Source: Penium margaritaceum (Eukaryota > Streptophyta > Zygnematophyceae > Desmidiales > Peniaceae). Taken from it: DNA of 34,508 nucleotides. Positions within the stretch are counted from its first letter, which is position 1. Each line of letters begins with the position of its first letter. The notes below the pieces were generated by a model. That model saw nothing but the letters and a program-made list of their open reading frames with translations. It ran no database searches and was not told where the DNA came from. Positions 21,615-32,479 of this stretch are shown one piece after another. The position numbers were made by a program, and so were the translations under genes. The DNA lies in assembly GCA_023375785.1 (NCBI GenBank), contig SZWC01025582.1, forward strand, positions 1 to 34,508, given 5' to 3'.

Positions 21615-22165
21615 TGTTACATACCAAATGTACACGAGTCCCTAATATTTCTGAGTGGGCATTTCTGCTACTACAGAAGCAGCCCATCGTGTTGCGAGAC
21701 CGTGATATTCACTCTGACGGTTGAGGGCAAACCGGCCAACTGCCCTCACCTCCAGTGAATCTTCTTGAACCTTCTGACAACTTCCACCACTCTCGAGAAT
21801 CTACAACAAAAGTATCACGACATTTTGGTCGACTTCTCGACACACTGAGACGAATCTGGATTTATAAAGATGCATCTCACATCTTCACCATCGATTCTCA
21901 AAGCCCCCCAATTTCTCGGCAGACCTTCTTGATTCCAACCACTCACAACGCGACTCCGCACGCGTCACTCGAAAATCGACCCAATGACCCTGACTATGTC
22001 TCATTCGTAACTCGACACTTTTACGTACATGTTCGATCATTCTGACACTTGTCATCAAAGTACACTTACCGCTGATTATAAATTGTTGAAGTGTCCCAAA
22101 TTCCAAATTGTGTTCTGCCTTCCAACTTCTACTTGTTCACCATCTATGCTCCATATGGCATAACA
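21615..22165 (+). repeat. Gypsy LTR between gypsy-A and gypsy-C
   Basis: It starts TGTTACATACCAAATGTACA and ends GGCATAACA. It lies 3' of gypsy-A pol and 5' of a primer site plus gypsy-C gag, so it is shared or recombinant. It is more similar to the gypsy-B LTR (28019-28565, minus) than to LTR 'd': shared words include CACGAGTCCCTAAT, CCGATCTGACGG-like stretches and TTCGTAACTCGACACTT. Confidence 0.8.
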
Positions 22166-22167
22166 CT

Positions 22168-22179
22168 TGGTATCCGAGC
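22168..22179 (+). other. Primer-binding site of gypsy-C
   Basis: TGGTATCCGAGC differs from the usual initiator-Met site at two bases and sits two bases after the LTR end. Confidence 0.75.
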
Positions 22180-24260
22180 GCAACGCTGCTAGAGAGGCAA
22201 CCGACTACTTTACCCATCCGGAGGACTACCTTGCACAAGACTTCGCAGACTTCGTGAATACGATGTGAGGCGAGCGAGCGCAACCAACAACCAGCAATAG
22301 GTCTTCGGTGATGACTTCAGTGATGGAGGAGCAGAACGTGGCTATGCACGCGAACCCTGAAGTGGCAGTGAATGCTGGCGTGGCAGGCTATGCGGCAGCT
22401 GGATCAACCCCGATGGCTTCGATGACCAATCCGGTTGCAGAACCAATGGCGGTAAACCAGCCGCCCCTGCAGACAGCCTCAACAACAACAACAAGCATGA
22501 AAGGTGGCACTGGATAGCAAGCACGAATCAACGAGGAACTGGCAAACCAAATCTCCGTGCTTGAGGGCATCAACAGCTCAACGTCGTGATGGAAGCTCTT
22601 CGCAACACAAGCGCACATGAAGCGGTTCTCGTCGAGAGAAATTGCCAACTCTCGAACGAACCCAAAATTTGTTGGGCTCCACCAGAACTGTTCGATCCTT
22701 CACATTCAAAAGGACTCACAGTTTGGATGTGGCTGATGAGTTTGGAGGTGTTCTTCACCGCTGCGGGAGTCAACGACGATCAAAAGAAAATTGACCTCGC
22801 GGCTGCGCTTATGCATGGCACGGTGCTAAGTTGGTGGTCTGATATGAAGACCATCCAACGTCAGTAGAAGACCAGCGGAGCATCATCAATGGCCAATGCC
22901 GCCCGTCTCATATCGCCGACCACAGACGTTCTACCTTTGGAGCAGATCAACCCATAGTGGCAAGATGCGCTGACGCCACCAACCGACTGGAACGAATTCT
23001 TGCACGCGATGCTTGCATGATTGTGATGACTGAACAAAAATTCCGACGCACGGTACAAACTCTAGCGTCTCCGTCAGCAGTCCAGTGTGGCAAAGTACAC
23101 ACGGTGTGTCCACGAGACCATCACCGGAGCAGACATTGCCCCCAATGAACTCTGTTTTCACTACAAAAATGGCCTCAAGGGAGACATCTGGAGAGCAATT
23201 GCTATTTTCGGCATCCAAACTTACTTGCTGCGGATGATCGCAACAGAAAAATGGATCCACAGTAGACCTCGCAACCAAAGTAATCGTGGAAACAGAAAAG
23301 GCCTCTCCGCTGACTCCTCAACTGGAGACCTTGCAATCAAAATTATCGTGGAAACAGAAAAAGCCTCTCGGCGGATGCAACACTCAGATCCAAGAATCCT
23401 ACTATCAGAGACCTTGCAACCAAATTTATCGTGGAAACAGAAAAAGCCTCTCGTCGGACTCCTCAACTCCAATGGAATTACACACCGTCGACCAAAGAGA
23501 TACGCGCATTTGCTACAACTGCGGAAAAGTTAGGCACATCGCTCGCAACTGTCGAACCAAGCAGAAGGCCAAAAATGGGGGAAGTCGCAGAAAAACAAGT
23601 CGGGTAACAGCAAACGGCAGGAGTGAAAGGCGCAACTCGTGTCCGCATGGAGCAATCCACGCCAAAAGACCGCCCATCTGAACGCCCGACATTGCCACAG
23701 AGGGTTTCGCAGATCGCAAAGTTCGACGAGGGGTACGAGGTTGAACAGCCGGCGATACTGCTTAAAGTACGGCCTCGAGGATGCAAGAGTCACAGAACAG
23801 TACTGGAACTATTAGATGGAGGAGCCTCTCACAGTTTTGTGAGCAACGACATGGTTTGCAAGCTGGGTTTGCGGACCGAACCAGGGATGTTTGAAGGAGA
23901 TATGGTTGATGGGAGATTGCAAATGTGGAAACTCCAAGAATCACTACGACTAAGAGTGGGAGGTCTACGGGATGTAACAGTCTGGAGATCCTGTCCAATG
24001 AGTGATCAAAAAAACATCCTCGGATGAGATTTCCTTTAGCAGCACAATCCGTAGGTTGATTGGAACAGCGACAACATCTATGTGGAAATTGAAGGGGCCA
24101 AACGACAACTTCTGTGCACGGGATGGAAGCCGACAGCAGAAACGCCAGAGGTGGAAGCAGCAGAGGAAGCTGCGGTATTGGAGAAGCGACAACCTGTGCA
24201 GCCGATGCCGCTCAACGTGGCCAAGTTACTTATACGACGAGGAGCTCGTGCGTTGGCTCA
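22180..24260 (+). pseudogene. Gypsy-C gag-protease (degraded, 3'-truncated)
   Basis: Gag starts near 22308 (MTSVMEEQNVAMHANPEVAV). Its capsid core at 22586-22867 contains LFDPSHSKGLTVWMWLMSLE and HGTVLSWWSDMKTIQRQ. At 23090-23230 it reads ITGADIAPNELCFHYKNGLK. The zinc knuckle CYNCGKVRHIARNC (23511-23552) keeps all three Cys and the His. The protease region has LLDGGASHSFVSNDMVCKLG (about 23808) followed by LRTEPGMFEGDMVDG. A linker (24060-24260) ends NVAKLLIRRGARALAHVK exactly where a copia-type LTR begins. RT, RNase H and integrase are absent. Stops (for example 22516, 22867) and frame changes show it is inactive. It corresponds in order to the minus-strand gypsy-B. Confidence 0.9.
23264..23469 (+). 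repeat. Tandem minisatellite within gypsy-C gag
   Basis: Three copies start AGACC at 23264, 23326 and 23409. Each contains GTGGAAACAGAAAA(A/G)GCCTCTC. The spacings are 62 and 83 bp; neither is a multiple of three, so the repeats break the gag frame. Gypsy-B shows a single copy at the matching place. Confidence 0.85.
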
Positions 24261-24538
24261 TGTTAAATATTTGCCTCTTTGCATGCCCAATTGTGGCGCT
24301 GGGAGGCGCCGATGAGCTGCCAGAGAGAGGAAATTCCTCGTCGTTGGATCGGGTAACTCGAGGATCGCTCGGATCCTAAGATGAAGGATTGCACCTAAAA
24401 GTGAATGAATCCGAAACTCAGTAGATATGTTTTTACTCGAGGACTTCGTCAAAATTCCGACTGCAGGTCCGCAAACAGGTTTCGAACCACATCAATCCCC
24501 ATCACCAAACACGATGATTAACCCATTGAACCAGACCC
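24261..24538 (+). repeat. Copia-2-type LTR fragment, no body attached
   Basis: TGTTAAATATTTGCCTCTTT starts at the base where the copia-2 LTR (9878) starts. Matching words follow: GCATGCCCAA, CAGAGAGAGGAAATTCCTCG, GATTAAC, CAAACAGGTTTCGAACCACA and GACCCCAAAGG at the end. It lacks about 250 bp present at 10030-10288. Its left flank is gypsy-C (plus) and its right flank gypsy-B (minus), so it is not a simple solo-LTR insertion in one element. No target duplication is evident. Confidence 0.85.
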
Positions 24539-24539
24539 C

Positions 24540-27500
24540 AAAGGTAACACCGTCATGTCTTAAATACGTGCACGACCGCCGTCATTTCTTTCTCGTGTAC
24601 GGTGTAGTTGAGTTCCGGTCCTCATGTTTTTTGAGACATGTAGGCGACCAGTTGCTTGCCGTTGCCGTGGTCTTGCAAGAGGACTACGCCAATGGCTCCG
24701 TGTTACGCATCTGTGGCCATGACGTAGACGACCACTAGATCGGATAATCGTAGGGCTGATACCAAGGTTAGAGCGTCCCGCAAAGTGGTGAACACTTCTT
24801 GTTCGCTATCTCCCCACCGCCACTCGTTTTCTTTTCGAGTGAGGTCGGAAAGAGGCGCTGACACCCAGACGTAAACCCGTACAAATCACCGGTAGTAATT
24901 GCAAAGCTAAGGAAAACTTGAATTTCTTGAAGGTTGGTTGGCGTTGGCCAATCAGCGACTGCTGTCACTTTCTTCTGATCCATGGTGATCCATCCACCGT
25001 TCATGACATGGCCCAAAAACTCGATTGAACAACAACCGAAGTCGCATCTTGAGAGTTTTACAAAAAATTTATCTCTTTGTTAAACTTGGACAATTTTTTT
25101 AAGATGTCCATCGTGCTCCTCCGGGGTGTGGCTGTACATTAGAATGTTGTCGAGGTGCACCACGACAAAATCGTCGATGTGGCCAAAAATTTTGTTCATT
25201 GTCGCCATGAATATTACTAGGGCATTTGTTAGTCCAGAAAGCATTACTGTGAATTTGAAATTCCCATAGTGAGTTCGGAATGCTGTCTTCTCAATGTCGG
25301 TGTCTGCTACGCGTATTTGGTGATAACTGCTGAGCAAGTCGATTTTGCTGATAATTCGAGCCCCTCGGAGCTGGTCAAAAAGCTCATCAGCTCATGGAAG
25401 AGGGTAGGTGTTCTTGATGCTAGCGCTATTCAACGCCCAATAAACCATGCACATCCGCGTCTCACCAGTTTTCTTTTTTACGAAGAGTACTGGTGCGGCG
25501 TATGGTGACGTGGATGGGCGAATGAACCCCTGACCGAGCATCTTGTTGATTTGCTTTTCAACTCCTTCAGCTCATGATTGCTCATCCGATAGTCCCCTGG
25601 AATTGTAGGTCTGCTTCCCGGCTTTAGTTTGATGTGATCGTCGATGTCTCGTTGAAGAGGTAAGGTTCTTGAGAGTTCGTCAGAGAAGACATTTGCAAAC
25701 TCTTGGATGAGTGGTGCAAAATCTTTGGGTACCATCGCAAACATTGTTGATGCCGATGAGGCTGATGGGGCCGATGATGAATCAGCTACAGCCACTTCCG
25801 ATTCTTCCATTGGCTTGAGATGTATGAGCCACACACAAGCTCCTTGTCGTATATAGTGCTTGGCCACGTTCAGCGGTATCGGCTGCACAGGTTGTCGCCT
25901 TTTGGCTACCGCAGTTTCCTCTACTGTTTCCACCTCTACTGCTTCCGCTATCGGCTTCCTTCCCACACATGAAAGTTGTCGTTTGGCACCATCGATCTCC
26001 ATGTAGACGTCGCCGTTGTTCCAGTCGACCTCCGCATTGTGCTAGTACAATAAATGTTGTCCAAGGATAATTTTGTGATCGCTCATTGGACAAGACCTCC
26101 AGACCGTCTCATCCCGTAGATCTCCCACTTGTAGTCGTAGTGGTTCTCGAAGTCTCCGCATTTGCAATCTCCTGTCGATAGTATTTCCTTTAAACACCCC
26201 TGGTTTGGTCTGAAAACCGAGTTTATGGACCATGTCGTTGCTCACAAAGCTATGTGAAGCTCCTCCATCCAATAGTGCGGGTACCGTTCTGCGACTCTTG
26301 CATCATCAAGGTTGAACTTGTAGCATTATCGCCGGTTGGTCTTCCTCATACGCCTCGTAGAACTTTGCGACCTCAAAAACCCTCTACGGCAATGTAGGTT
26401 GTTCAGATGGGCGATAGGTCGGCGCAGAACGCTTTGTGGAGACAATGGGTTGCGCCTTTCCCTCTTGTCCTTTGTCATTTCTCAACTCGTTCTTTTGCAA
26501 ATTCCTCCCCTTTTGGCCTACAACTTGCTCCAAAAGTTACGAGCGATGTGTCCGATTTTTGTGTAGCTGTAGTACGTTCACGTATCTCTCTGGTTGACGG
26601 TGTTCACTTCCATCCGAGTCGAGGAGTCTGCTGAGTGGTTTTCTCTGTTTCCATGATAGTTGTGGTTAGGAGGTTGTGAGCCATAGAATTCCTAAATTCG
26701 AGCGTTGTAGTCAGCACTGTCGATCCATTCTGTTACTGCAATCTTCCACGACAAGTTGTTTTGGATGCCGAAAATGGCAATTTCTTGTCGGATATCTTGC
26801 TTGAGGCTATTGCTGTAGTGAAAACAGAGTTTTTCGGGGGTGATGTTTGCTCCAGTGATGATTTCGCGGAATCTCCGCGTGTACTCTGCCACGTTGGACT
26901 GATGATGGAGATGCTGGAGTTTGTACCATGCGTCAGACTTTTCATTCAGTCCTTGAAAACGTGCGATTATTGCGTGCAATAATTCGTTCCAATCGGTTGG
27001 TGGCGTCAGCGCGTCTTGCCACTGAAGGTTGATCTTCTCCAAGTGTAGAACACCTGCAGTCAGTGATATGAGACGGGTGTCGTTGGCCCTTGATGATGCT
27101 CCGCCGGTCTCCTACTGCCGTTGGATGGTCTTTTGATCAGACAACTAACTTAGCACCGTGCCAAGCAAAAGCGCTGACACGAGGTCATTTTTCTTCTGAT
27201 TGTCACTGACCCCTGAAGCGGTGACATACACCTTCAAACCCGTCAGCCACATCCGAACCGTCTGTCTCTTTCAGTTTACAGGATTGAACGGGTCTGCTGG
27301 AGCCGGACGAATTTTGGGTTCACTCAAGAGTTTAGTAATTCTCTCGACGAGCACCGCCTCTCATGCGCTTACGTTGCGAAGATCCTCCATCGTGATGTTG
27401 AGTTGTTGGAGCAGATAGGTATTGATTGCCTCGAGCGCGGAGATCCGGTTTGCTAGTTCCTCGTTGATCCGCACCTGTTTTCTAGTGCCACCTGTTTTCC

Positions 27501-27830
27501 CTACTGTCGTCATTGACGCCGTTGGTAGGGGTGGTTGGTTTACCGTTGTTGGGTCCGCCACCGTATTGGTCGTCGAAGCCGTAGGGGTTGTTCCAGTTGC
27601 CGCACAGCCTGCCACGCCAACATTTGGTGTCGCTTTAGGATCCGCGTGCATTGGCACGTTCTCCTCCTCCATCGCCAAATTCTTTGCCGAAGACCCGCTG
27701 CTGGTCATTGGTTGTGCTTGCTCGCCTCACATCGTAGTTGCAATGTCTACAAAGTCTTGACGTGCAAGATGCGCTGACGGCTTGTTCGAGGTAGTCCTCT
27801 GGATGGGTAAAGTAGTCCTCTAGATGAATA
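24540..27830 (-). pseudogene. Gypsy-B gag-protease-RT-RNase H (degraded, 3'-truncated)
   Basis: The minus strand reads gag from about 27708 (NVPMHADPKATPNVGVAG), then RINEELANRISALEAINTYL, and the capsid region at 27042-26692 (DWNELLHAIIARFQ, REIITGANITPEKLCFHYSN). The zinc knuckle near 26550 has lost all three cysteines (YYSYTKIGHIARNF). The protease region (26272-26042) has DGGASHSFVSNDMVHKLG. A linker to about 25600 is followed by RT around 25550-25080; its catalytic YLDD reads HLDN (about 25146-25160). The RNase H region reads ALTLVSALRLSDLVVVYVMA and ends at RCYL beside the copia LTR. Integrase is absent. The frame shifts near 25560. It faces gypsy-C, giving a large inverted arrangement. 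Confidence 0.9.
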
Positions 27831-28018
27831 GACCATCCATGCTCCATTTGGCATAACACTTCCTTGCTGCTTCTACATATTCACCATATACACTCCGTTG
27901 GGCATAACATCCACCTCCTGTACAAGTGAACAAAGATACAGGGTACGTGATTAAGGATATCCTTGGACATCGATGGCGTGGAAAAAATGATCGACAATCT
28001 GGTCAAGTGGCAGGATGG
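27831..28018 (+). pseudogene. Plus-strand gypsy scraps: LTR-end copies and a chromodomain start
   Basis: This ~190-bp block separates the gypsy-B LTR from its gag and replaces the primer site. In plus orientation it contains two LTR-end-like sequences (CATGCTCCATTTGGCATAAC at about 27838, and CCGTTGGGCATAACA at about 27895). Then 27906-28018 reads PPVQVNKDTGYVIKDILGHR and, one frame over, VEKMIDNLVKWQDG. This matches the chromodomain of gypsy-Z (IQVDKDTEYIVKDILKH) and keeps the VKW tryptophan. It is probably the 3' end of another plus-strand gypsy inserted or recombined here. Confidence 0.65.
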
Positions 28019-28565
28019 TATGCCAAACAGAGCGTAGATGGTGAACAGGAAGAAGTTGTGAGGCAGAACACAATTGAGAATTTGGCACACTTGAGCAAGT
28101 TATAATTAGCGGTAAGTGTGTTCGATGACAAGTGTCAGAATGATCGAACATTTCTATACAAGTGTCGAGTTACGAACGAGTCATACTTTGGGTTGTTGGG
28201 TTCATTGTCGAGCGACGCGTGTGCAGTCATGTCGTGAGTGGTTGGATTCGAGAAGGTCCGTCGAGAAATCGTGCATCTTCAAGAATCGACGATGACGATG
28301 CGAGATGCATCTTTATAAGTCAAAATTTGTCTCGGTGCGTCGGGAAGTCTTTCAAAAGGTTGTGATACTTCTGTTGTAGATTCAGGAGAGTGGTCAAAGT
28401 CATTGGAAGGTTCGGGAAGATTAACTAAATGCGGGGGGAGTTGGCCGGTTTTCCCTCGACCGTCGGAGTGAATATCGCGGTCTCGCGATGCGATAGGCTC
28501 TTTGTGTAATAACAAAAGTGCACTCTTCAAAAGATTAGGGACTCGTGTAATTCTGGTACATAACA
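28019..28565 (-). repeat. Gypsy-B 5' LTR
   Basis: On the minus strand it begins TGTTATGTACCAGAATTACA with CACGAGTCCCTAAT following, and ends CTCTGTTTGGCATA. This matches the start and end of the LTR at 21615-22165. The last few bases and the primer site are lost at the junction with the plus-strand scraps. The orientation fits gypsy-B gag downstream on the minus strand. Confidence 0.8.
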
Positions 28566-28610
28566 CATGGCTACAACGCCGCGCACAACAATTGAGAGGC
28601 CTATGACAAC

Positions 28611-28790
28611 ATCTCCCACGCTCTGCCAGTGCGCGGCTTGGGAGGACCCCGAATATCAATAGAACCCACTATCAATGAATGTTACTAGGCGGTCTCAGAA
28701 ATGTGTTTTTCGTAATGTTTTCAAACTAAAACCTGGGTAGATGCTTGAAATGCTGAAGGTAAATTGGGAGATCTAGGCAGGGTTCCGAAA
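28611..28790 (+). repeat. Dispersed repeat R1, copy 2
   Basis: It starts ATCTCCCACGCTCTG and shares the word order of copy 1 at 11995. The left hairpin arm GGGAGGACCCCGAA is present (about 28640), but the following sequence is not its complement, so no hairpin forms. Confidence 0.7.
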
Positions 28791-30065
28791 TGAACTAAAG
28801 GAGGTATGCGCTCGAACTTGAAGGTTTAGCGGTTCACTAATTAGTTAACTGCGCGCTGGATGGGTCGTTGAACTCTTTGAGGTAAGGCTTGTCTCAAAGA
28901 GGTAAGGGCTATTTTCCCGCAAGGTTTGAACTTATGAACTAATAGTTGAACTAATTAGTTGAGGATAGGTAGAACAACGGTCCTGAACCCAGACCTCCCA
29001 TCCTCACTTGTCACACGTGAGAAAGTCGGTCATGTCGCAGAGTCGCAGCGCAATGGTTTTTTTTTTTTTTCGAACGTTCACGAGACCGCCCGGGCTGCGC
29101 AGACATGTGTTTTATGGGCCCGTTACTTTGGTTTACTCCTACTTCCCTCACACCCATATGATGGACGTTGTACATTGCTGAGCTGCTGCACGCCGTGCAC
29201 TCATTCGTCACATACAAGAGATTCACCTAAGGATCGCAGCCGTCATACGTGAAGTTCTATCTTCCCTCATACTCCGGATATTCTCTCGACTACACCATTG
29301 GTGCAACCACGATGGTGAATTCTGCAGCCATGACTGGCTGCTGGAGCTCTGACGTGGTCACCCTTTGCGCTTGTACAACATGTCAAGAATGACAGTGTCG
29401 ACGTGGCATGGCATCCTCGCGGACTTGACCATGCGCTGCACGTTACGGGACACGCAACTTGGAGCTCAGGAAAAACTACTCATTTCTCTGTAGTGCGTGT
29501 GCCACTGGTTATCCATGTGACAACTAATGGAGCTGTTTCAACGAGGAGCAGCCACAATCCACCGCGTGCTTTGTGAAGTTGTCAATGCCCTACTACACCT
29601 TTCACCACATATCATTCGTCAATACCCTAAACCCTGCAACCCCGACGACGGGTTCTGCGAGCGCTCGCAAATGCTTGCGAGTGTGCCAAGACGCTAAGAA
29701 TCATAGGAGAAGTCAACACTAAGACCCACTTTGAAGACGTTCATTGTAAAACCACTTCTAAAAAAATTGTCACTAAATCGAAAACAATTTCTACAGTCAA
29801 GGAAAGTTATCGAATCGTTTAGAAATTGGCCAAAATCACACGCGCCGCTTGACATCGCATTATTCGGGAGGTGCGCAGCTGGAGAGGTGGCCCATCGGAG
29901 TAGGATGAGCCTCCGCAAAGTCAGGACGTTCACACGTCGATGTCAGAAGGGGTACATTCGCAAAAATTGCAGACATGGCTGCTAGGTCCCACTGATTTGA
30001 ACCGGTTCCCTCTCGATGAAAGAATCACAAAAGAATCATATCTTAGGCGGAAAATAGATGAAACC
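28791..30065. other. Unassigned stretch
   Basis: No convincing gene is visible. A 14-base T run lies near 29060. An 84-codon frame at 29731-29985 ends RRCQKGYIRKNCRHGC, faintly like a retroelement zinc knuckle with His replaced by Tyr, but it lacks a supporting domain. 28800-28980 has short repeats of TAATTAGTTGA-like words. Nothing else can be supported. Confidence 0.3.
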
Positions 30066-30770
30066 CTAGAATAACAGTAAAATCACAGCGCGAAAGGCCC
30101 GGTGTGAGGTCGGGGACCCTGGAGGGAGGTGGAATACCATTGAGATGGGAAGCCCAGTGAGGTCCTGCATAGTGAAGAAAGTAGTGAAGCTTAGGGACTT
30201 GAGGATTGATGTACGGGTATGAAGGATTCGAACCCAGGATAGAGGGAGGGAGTCGAGGACGTCCTGGAGTATACGCTGCCGTGCTCGAGAGAAGGAGCTT
30301 AGAGGTTTTGAAAAAAGGTGACCTAGTGTGATTTGTTCAGTCAGAAGCCAGTGTTCGGCGGCTGGAATTCCAAACGGAACAGATGGTTGTTTGAAAATGA
30401 AGCAGTTGTATGCAACATACCCTTGAGCGAGTTCTTCAAAGAGGAGGCGCGGAGGAGGGATGTGCAAAGATGAAAGCACAAATTTTTTGAATATGAAGTA
30501 CCAATGCGGGTGTAAGGAGGGGGGTTTAAGGCGACTGAGAGAAGGGTGGGACAAAAAGAAGTGGCCTTGCTTGGGGAGTTGTTGGGTGAAGAGGATTGTG
30601 TGCTTCCATTGAGGTTCTCCAGGAGAGAGCAAGGAGTAGCCCCATTTGGCTGCTTGCGCGGCGATGAGGGTGGGTGGCCAAATAACCCCAAGGCCCCCTC
30701 GAGGTTTGGAAGCACATGCAGTTTCATGGGAGAACAAACGTTTTGTAATTCGCGCTACACTATTTCACCT
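30066..30770 (-). pseudogene. LINE (non-LTR retrotransposon) RT C-terminal remnant
   Basis: A 223-codon minus-strand frame (30737-30066) starts SHETACASKPRGGLGVIWPP and continues LIAAQAAKWGYSLLSPGEPQ. Plant LINE reverse transcriptases have a conserved 'P...GGLG......A..KW...L' segment after the RT domain. The rest (HPHWYFIFKKF, WVRILHTRTS) is consistent with the region before the zinc-binding tail but is not diagnostic. The catalytic RT core would lie above 30770 and is not seen; 30771-31150 shows no matching frame. It therefore looks like a fragment with one long intact frame. It could alternatively be a plant ORF of another family. Confidence 0.5.
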
Positions 30771-32245
30771 CATCTGGCAAGAAAGATGGGCACAACCCTC
30801 TCTCTCACCGACCCCCAAGCTGGTAGTTACATTTCCTGCAGCTCTGTAGCAACACATATGGCTTATCTACTCCCTCTTTACAGCAAAGCGCGGAAAAAAA
30901 CCTAAGATCCGCCTCAAGTCTTTTGAATCCGATTTCTTCCAACCTTTCGGGATCTATAATTTCCTCTTCAATGAACCCCGCTGCCGGTTACAGCTCTCCT
31001 TAGTGTTCGCCCTTTGGTGGAAAGACCCGAACCTCTATCCATTCCCTCCTTAGTAGTATCCTTGGGGGGCCGGGTTCAACCCCCGGGCTTGTTTTGGTGC
31101 TGAGGTAGTCCCCCCCGCCTTAGTCAGTTACGACCAGGGGGCAACAAAAAAAAACAAGAGGCAGGTGTTGCACGCAAAGCATGCATAGGGTTACATAGTA
31201 ACCGAGCAAAAGTATTCATATTGGTATCTCTTAAGAGGCCAAATAATTTACTGCAATATGGACCACATAATGGAAGGTTTGCCATGAGAATTTACTTCAT
31301 CCATGGAAACCAAAACAGGTTGTACATGGACTGCCAAACTGTCACCCGCATTCGTTCAAACTAATTTTTTTGTTCTCCCATGTGTGCTCTTAAACATTGT
31401 GTATGGTCAGGGCCAACTCTTCCTAAATTACATCAAGCTATGTTAGATTTGTTCCTGCTTGTGTGGATGTAAAAGAGAAAAAAAAACACAACCAACAATT
31501 GAACAAATGCGCTGGACAATATAACATTATGTATAACAATTCACCAACATGTTGAAGAACCACAAAAGACATTTCTTTCTCTTTTATTTTGATAAATATG
31601 GTTTTATCTGATGATTAATATATTTAGACAAGATTAGTTTGATCTTGTATTTTGAACATGCTAGTTTCACACGTCTATTATGAACTTCACTAAATAAAAA
31701 ATGATCTTTCACAAAATTGGATGAATTTTGAATGTTTCCTTGTGTTATAAAAAATAAGATGACGTAATTATAGGCAAAAGTTGAATTATTTACCTTCTTG
31801 TATGATGGTGGTTGAATTTCTTTTCTTTCAATTGCATTGTGACCCTGTTTGAAGCCGGGTTCACGAGTCTCAAGAGTTTAGCATGACGACCAGTTCTGTG
31901 AAACAGGACAGGGCGAGGCCAAGGAGGAGCGAGATAGAGGGAAAAAAAATCAAATTCAGCTCGCCAATGGACTGGAGGGGTCGTAACCAACCCAATGTGC
32001 AGTCCGTACCCTTTTGTCTTGGCTTCAGACTGGTCATTCCGTACCATCCGGGGTGTGTTCGGACATCTAGGTCGATGTACATGATCTTTTTATGCTGGGC
32101 CGACCTCAGCTAGGCGTCCGTGGACTTCGGAGGGCATATAGTCCGACTGATTCTTGCACCCTGATTTGTGGATACGTCAGAAAAATGACCGATCCACCAA
32201 TCGGTTCTTGAAGAATCGTTTGGCCACAAACCGATAGTAATAGGA
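30771..32245. other. Unassigned stretch, AT-rich in the middle
   Basis: 30900-31140 includes a GC-rich patch (GGGGGGCCGGGTTCAACCCC near 31064) with a pol III B-box-like word but no A box or tRNA fold. 31200-31850 is AT-rich without coding signs. 31860-32160 is more balanced, with small frames on both strands that match nothing I know. A 51-bp repeat copy lies at 31153-31203. Confidence 0.3.
31153..31203 (+). repeat. 51-bp repeat R2, copy 1
   Basis: AACAAGAGGCAG through CACGCAAAG to GGGTTACATAGTAACC recurs at 32265-32315 with few differences, both in plus orientation. Confidence 0.85.
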
Positions 32246-32315
32246 TACTATGTAACCCAAAAACAACAAGAGGCAGTTGCTGCACGCAAAGTGTGCATAG
32301 GGTTACATAGTAACC
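32246..32315 (+). repeat. 51-bp repeat R2, copy 2, with inverted ends
   Basis: The second R2 copy is 32265-32315. Just before it, TACTATGTAACCC (32246-32258) is the exact complement of GGGTTACATAGTA (32300-32312), giving 13-bp inverted ends around a 41-nt spacer. Copy 1 lacks the left arm. Confidence 0.85.
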
Positions 32316-32479
32316 TACCAACAGATTGACTACCAGTTTCATTTGACAAGTTTATAAAATCGCATAATGCTTTTAATGGATTGGGTTGAAAACCTCCTTT
32401 TAAGATTCTAGTAATCTGTCCAATGTATGACATTTTTGCTTATAGAAACCTATCAGTATATTGGTACTTCCTCCTTCTC

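Noticed and set aside
29731..29985. 84-codon frame ending in a zinc-knuckle-like CxxxxxxxxC stretch
   Set aside because: The expected histidine is tyrosine, one cysteine is missing, and no gag or LINE context is visible around it. It is too weak to call a gene.
31060..31085. tRNA gene or SINE suggested by GGGTTCAACCCC
   Set aside because: Only a B-box-like word is present. No A box, cloverleaf or repeated copy could be found. The same applies to TTTCGAACC words near 10357 and 24479 in the copia LTRs.
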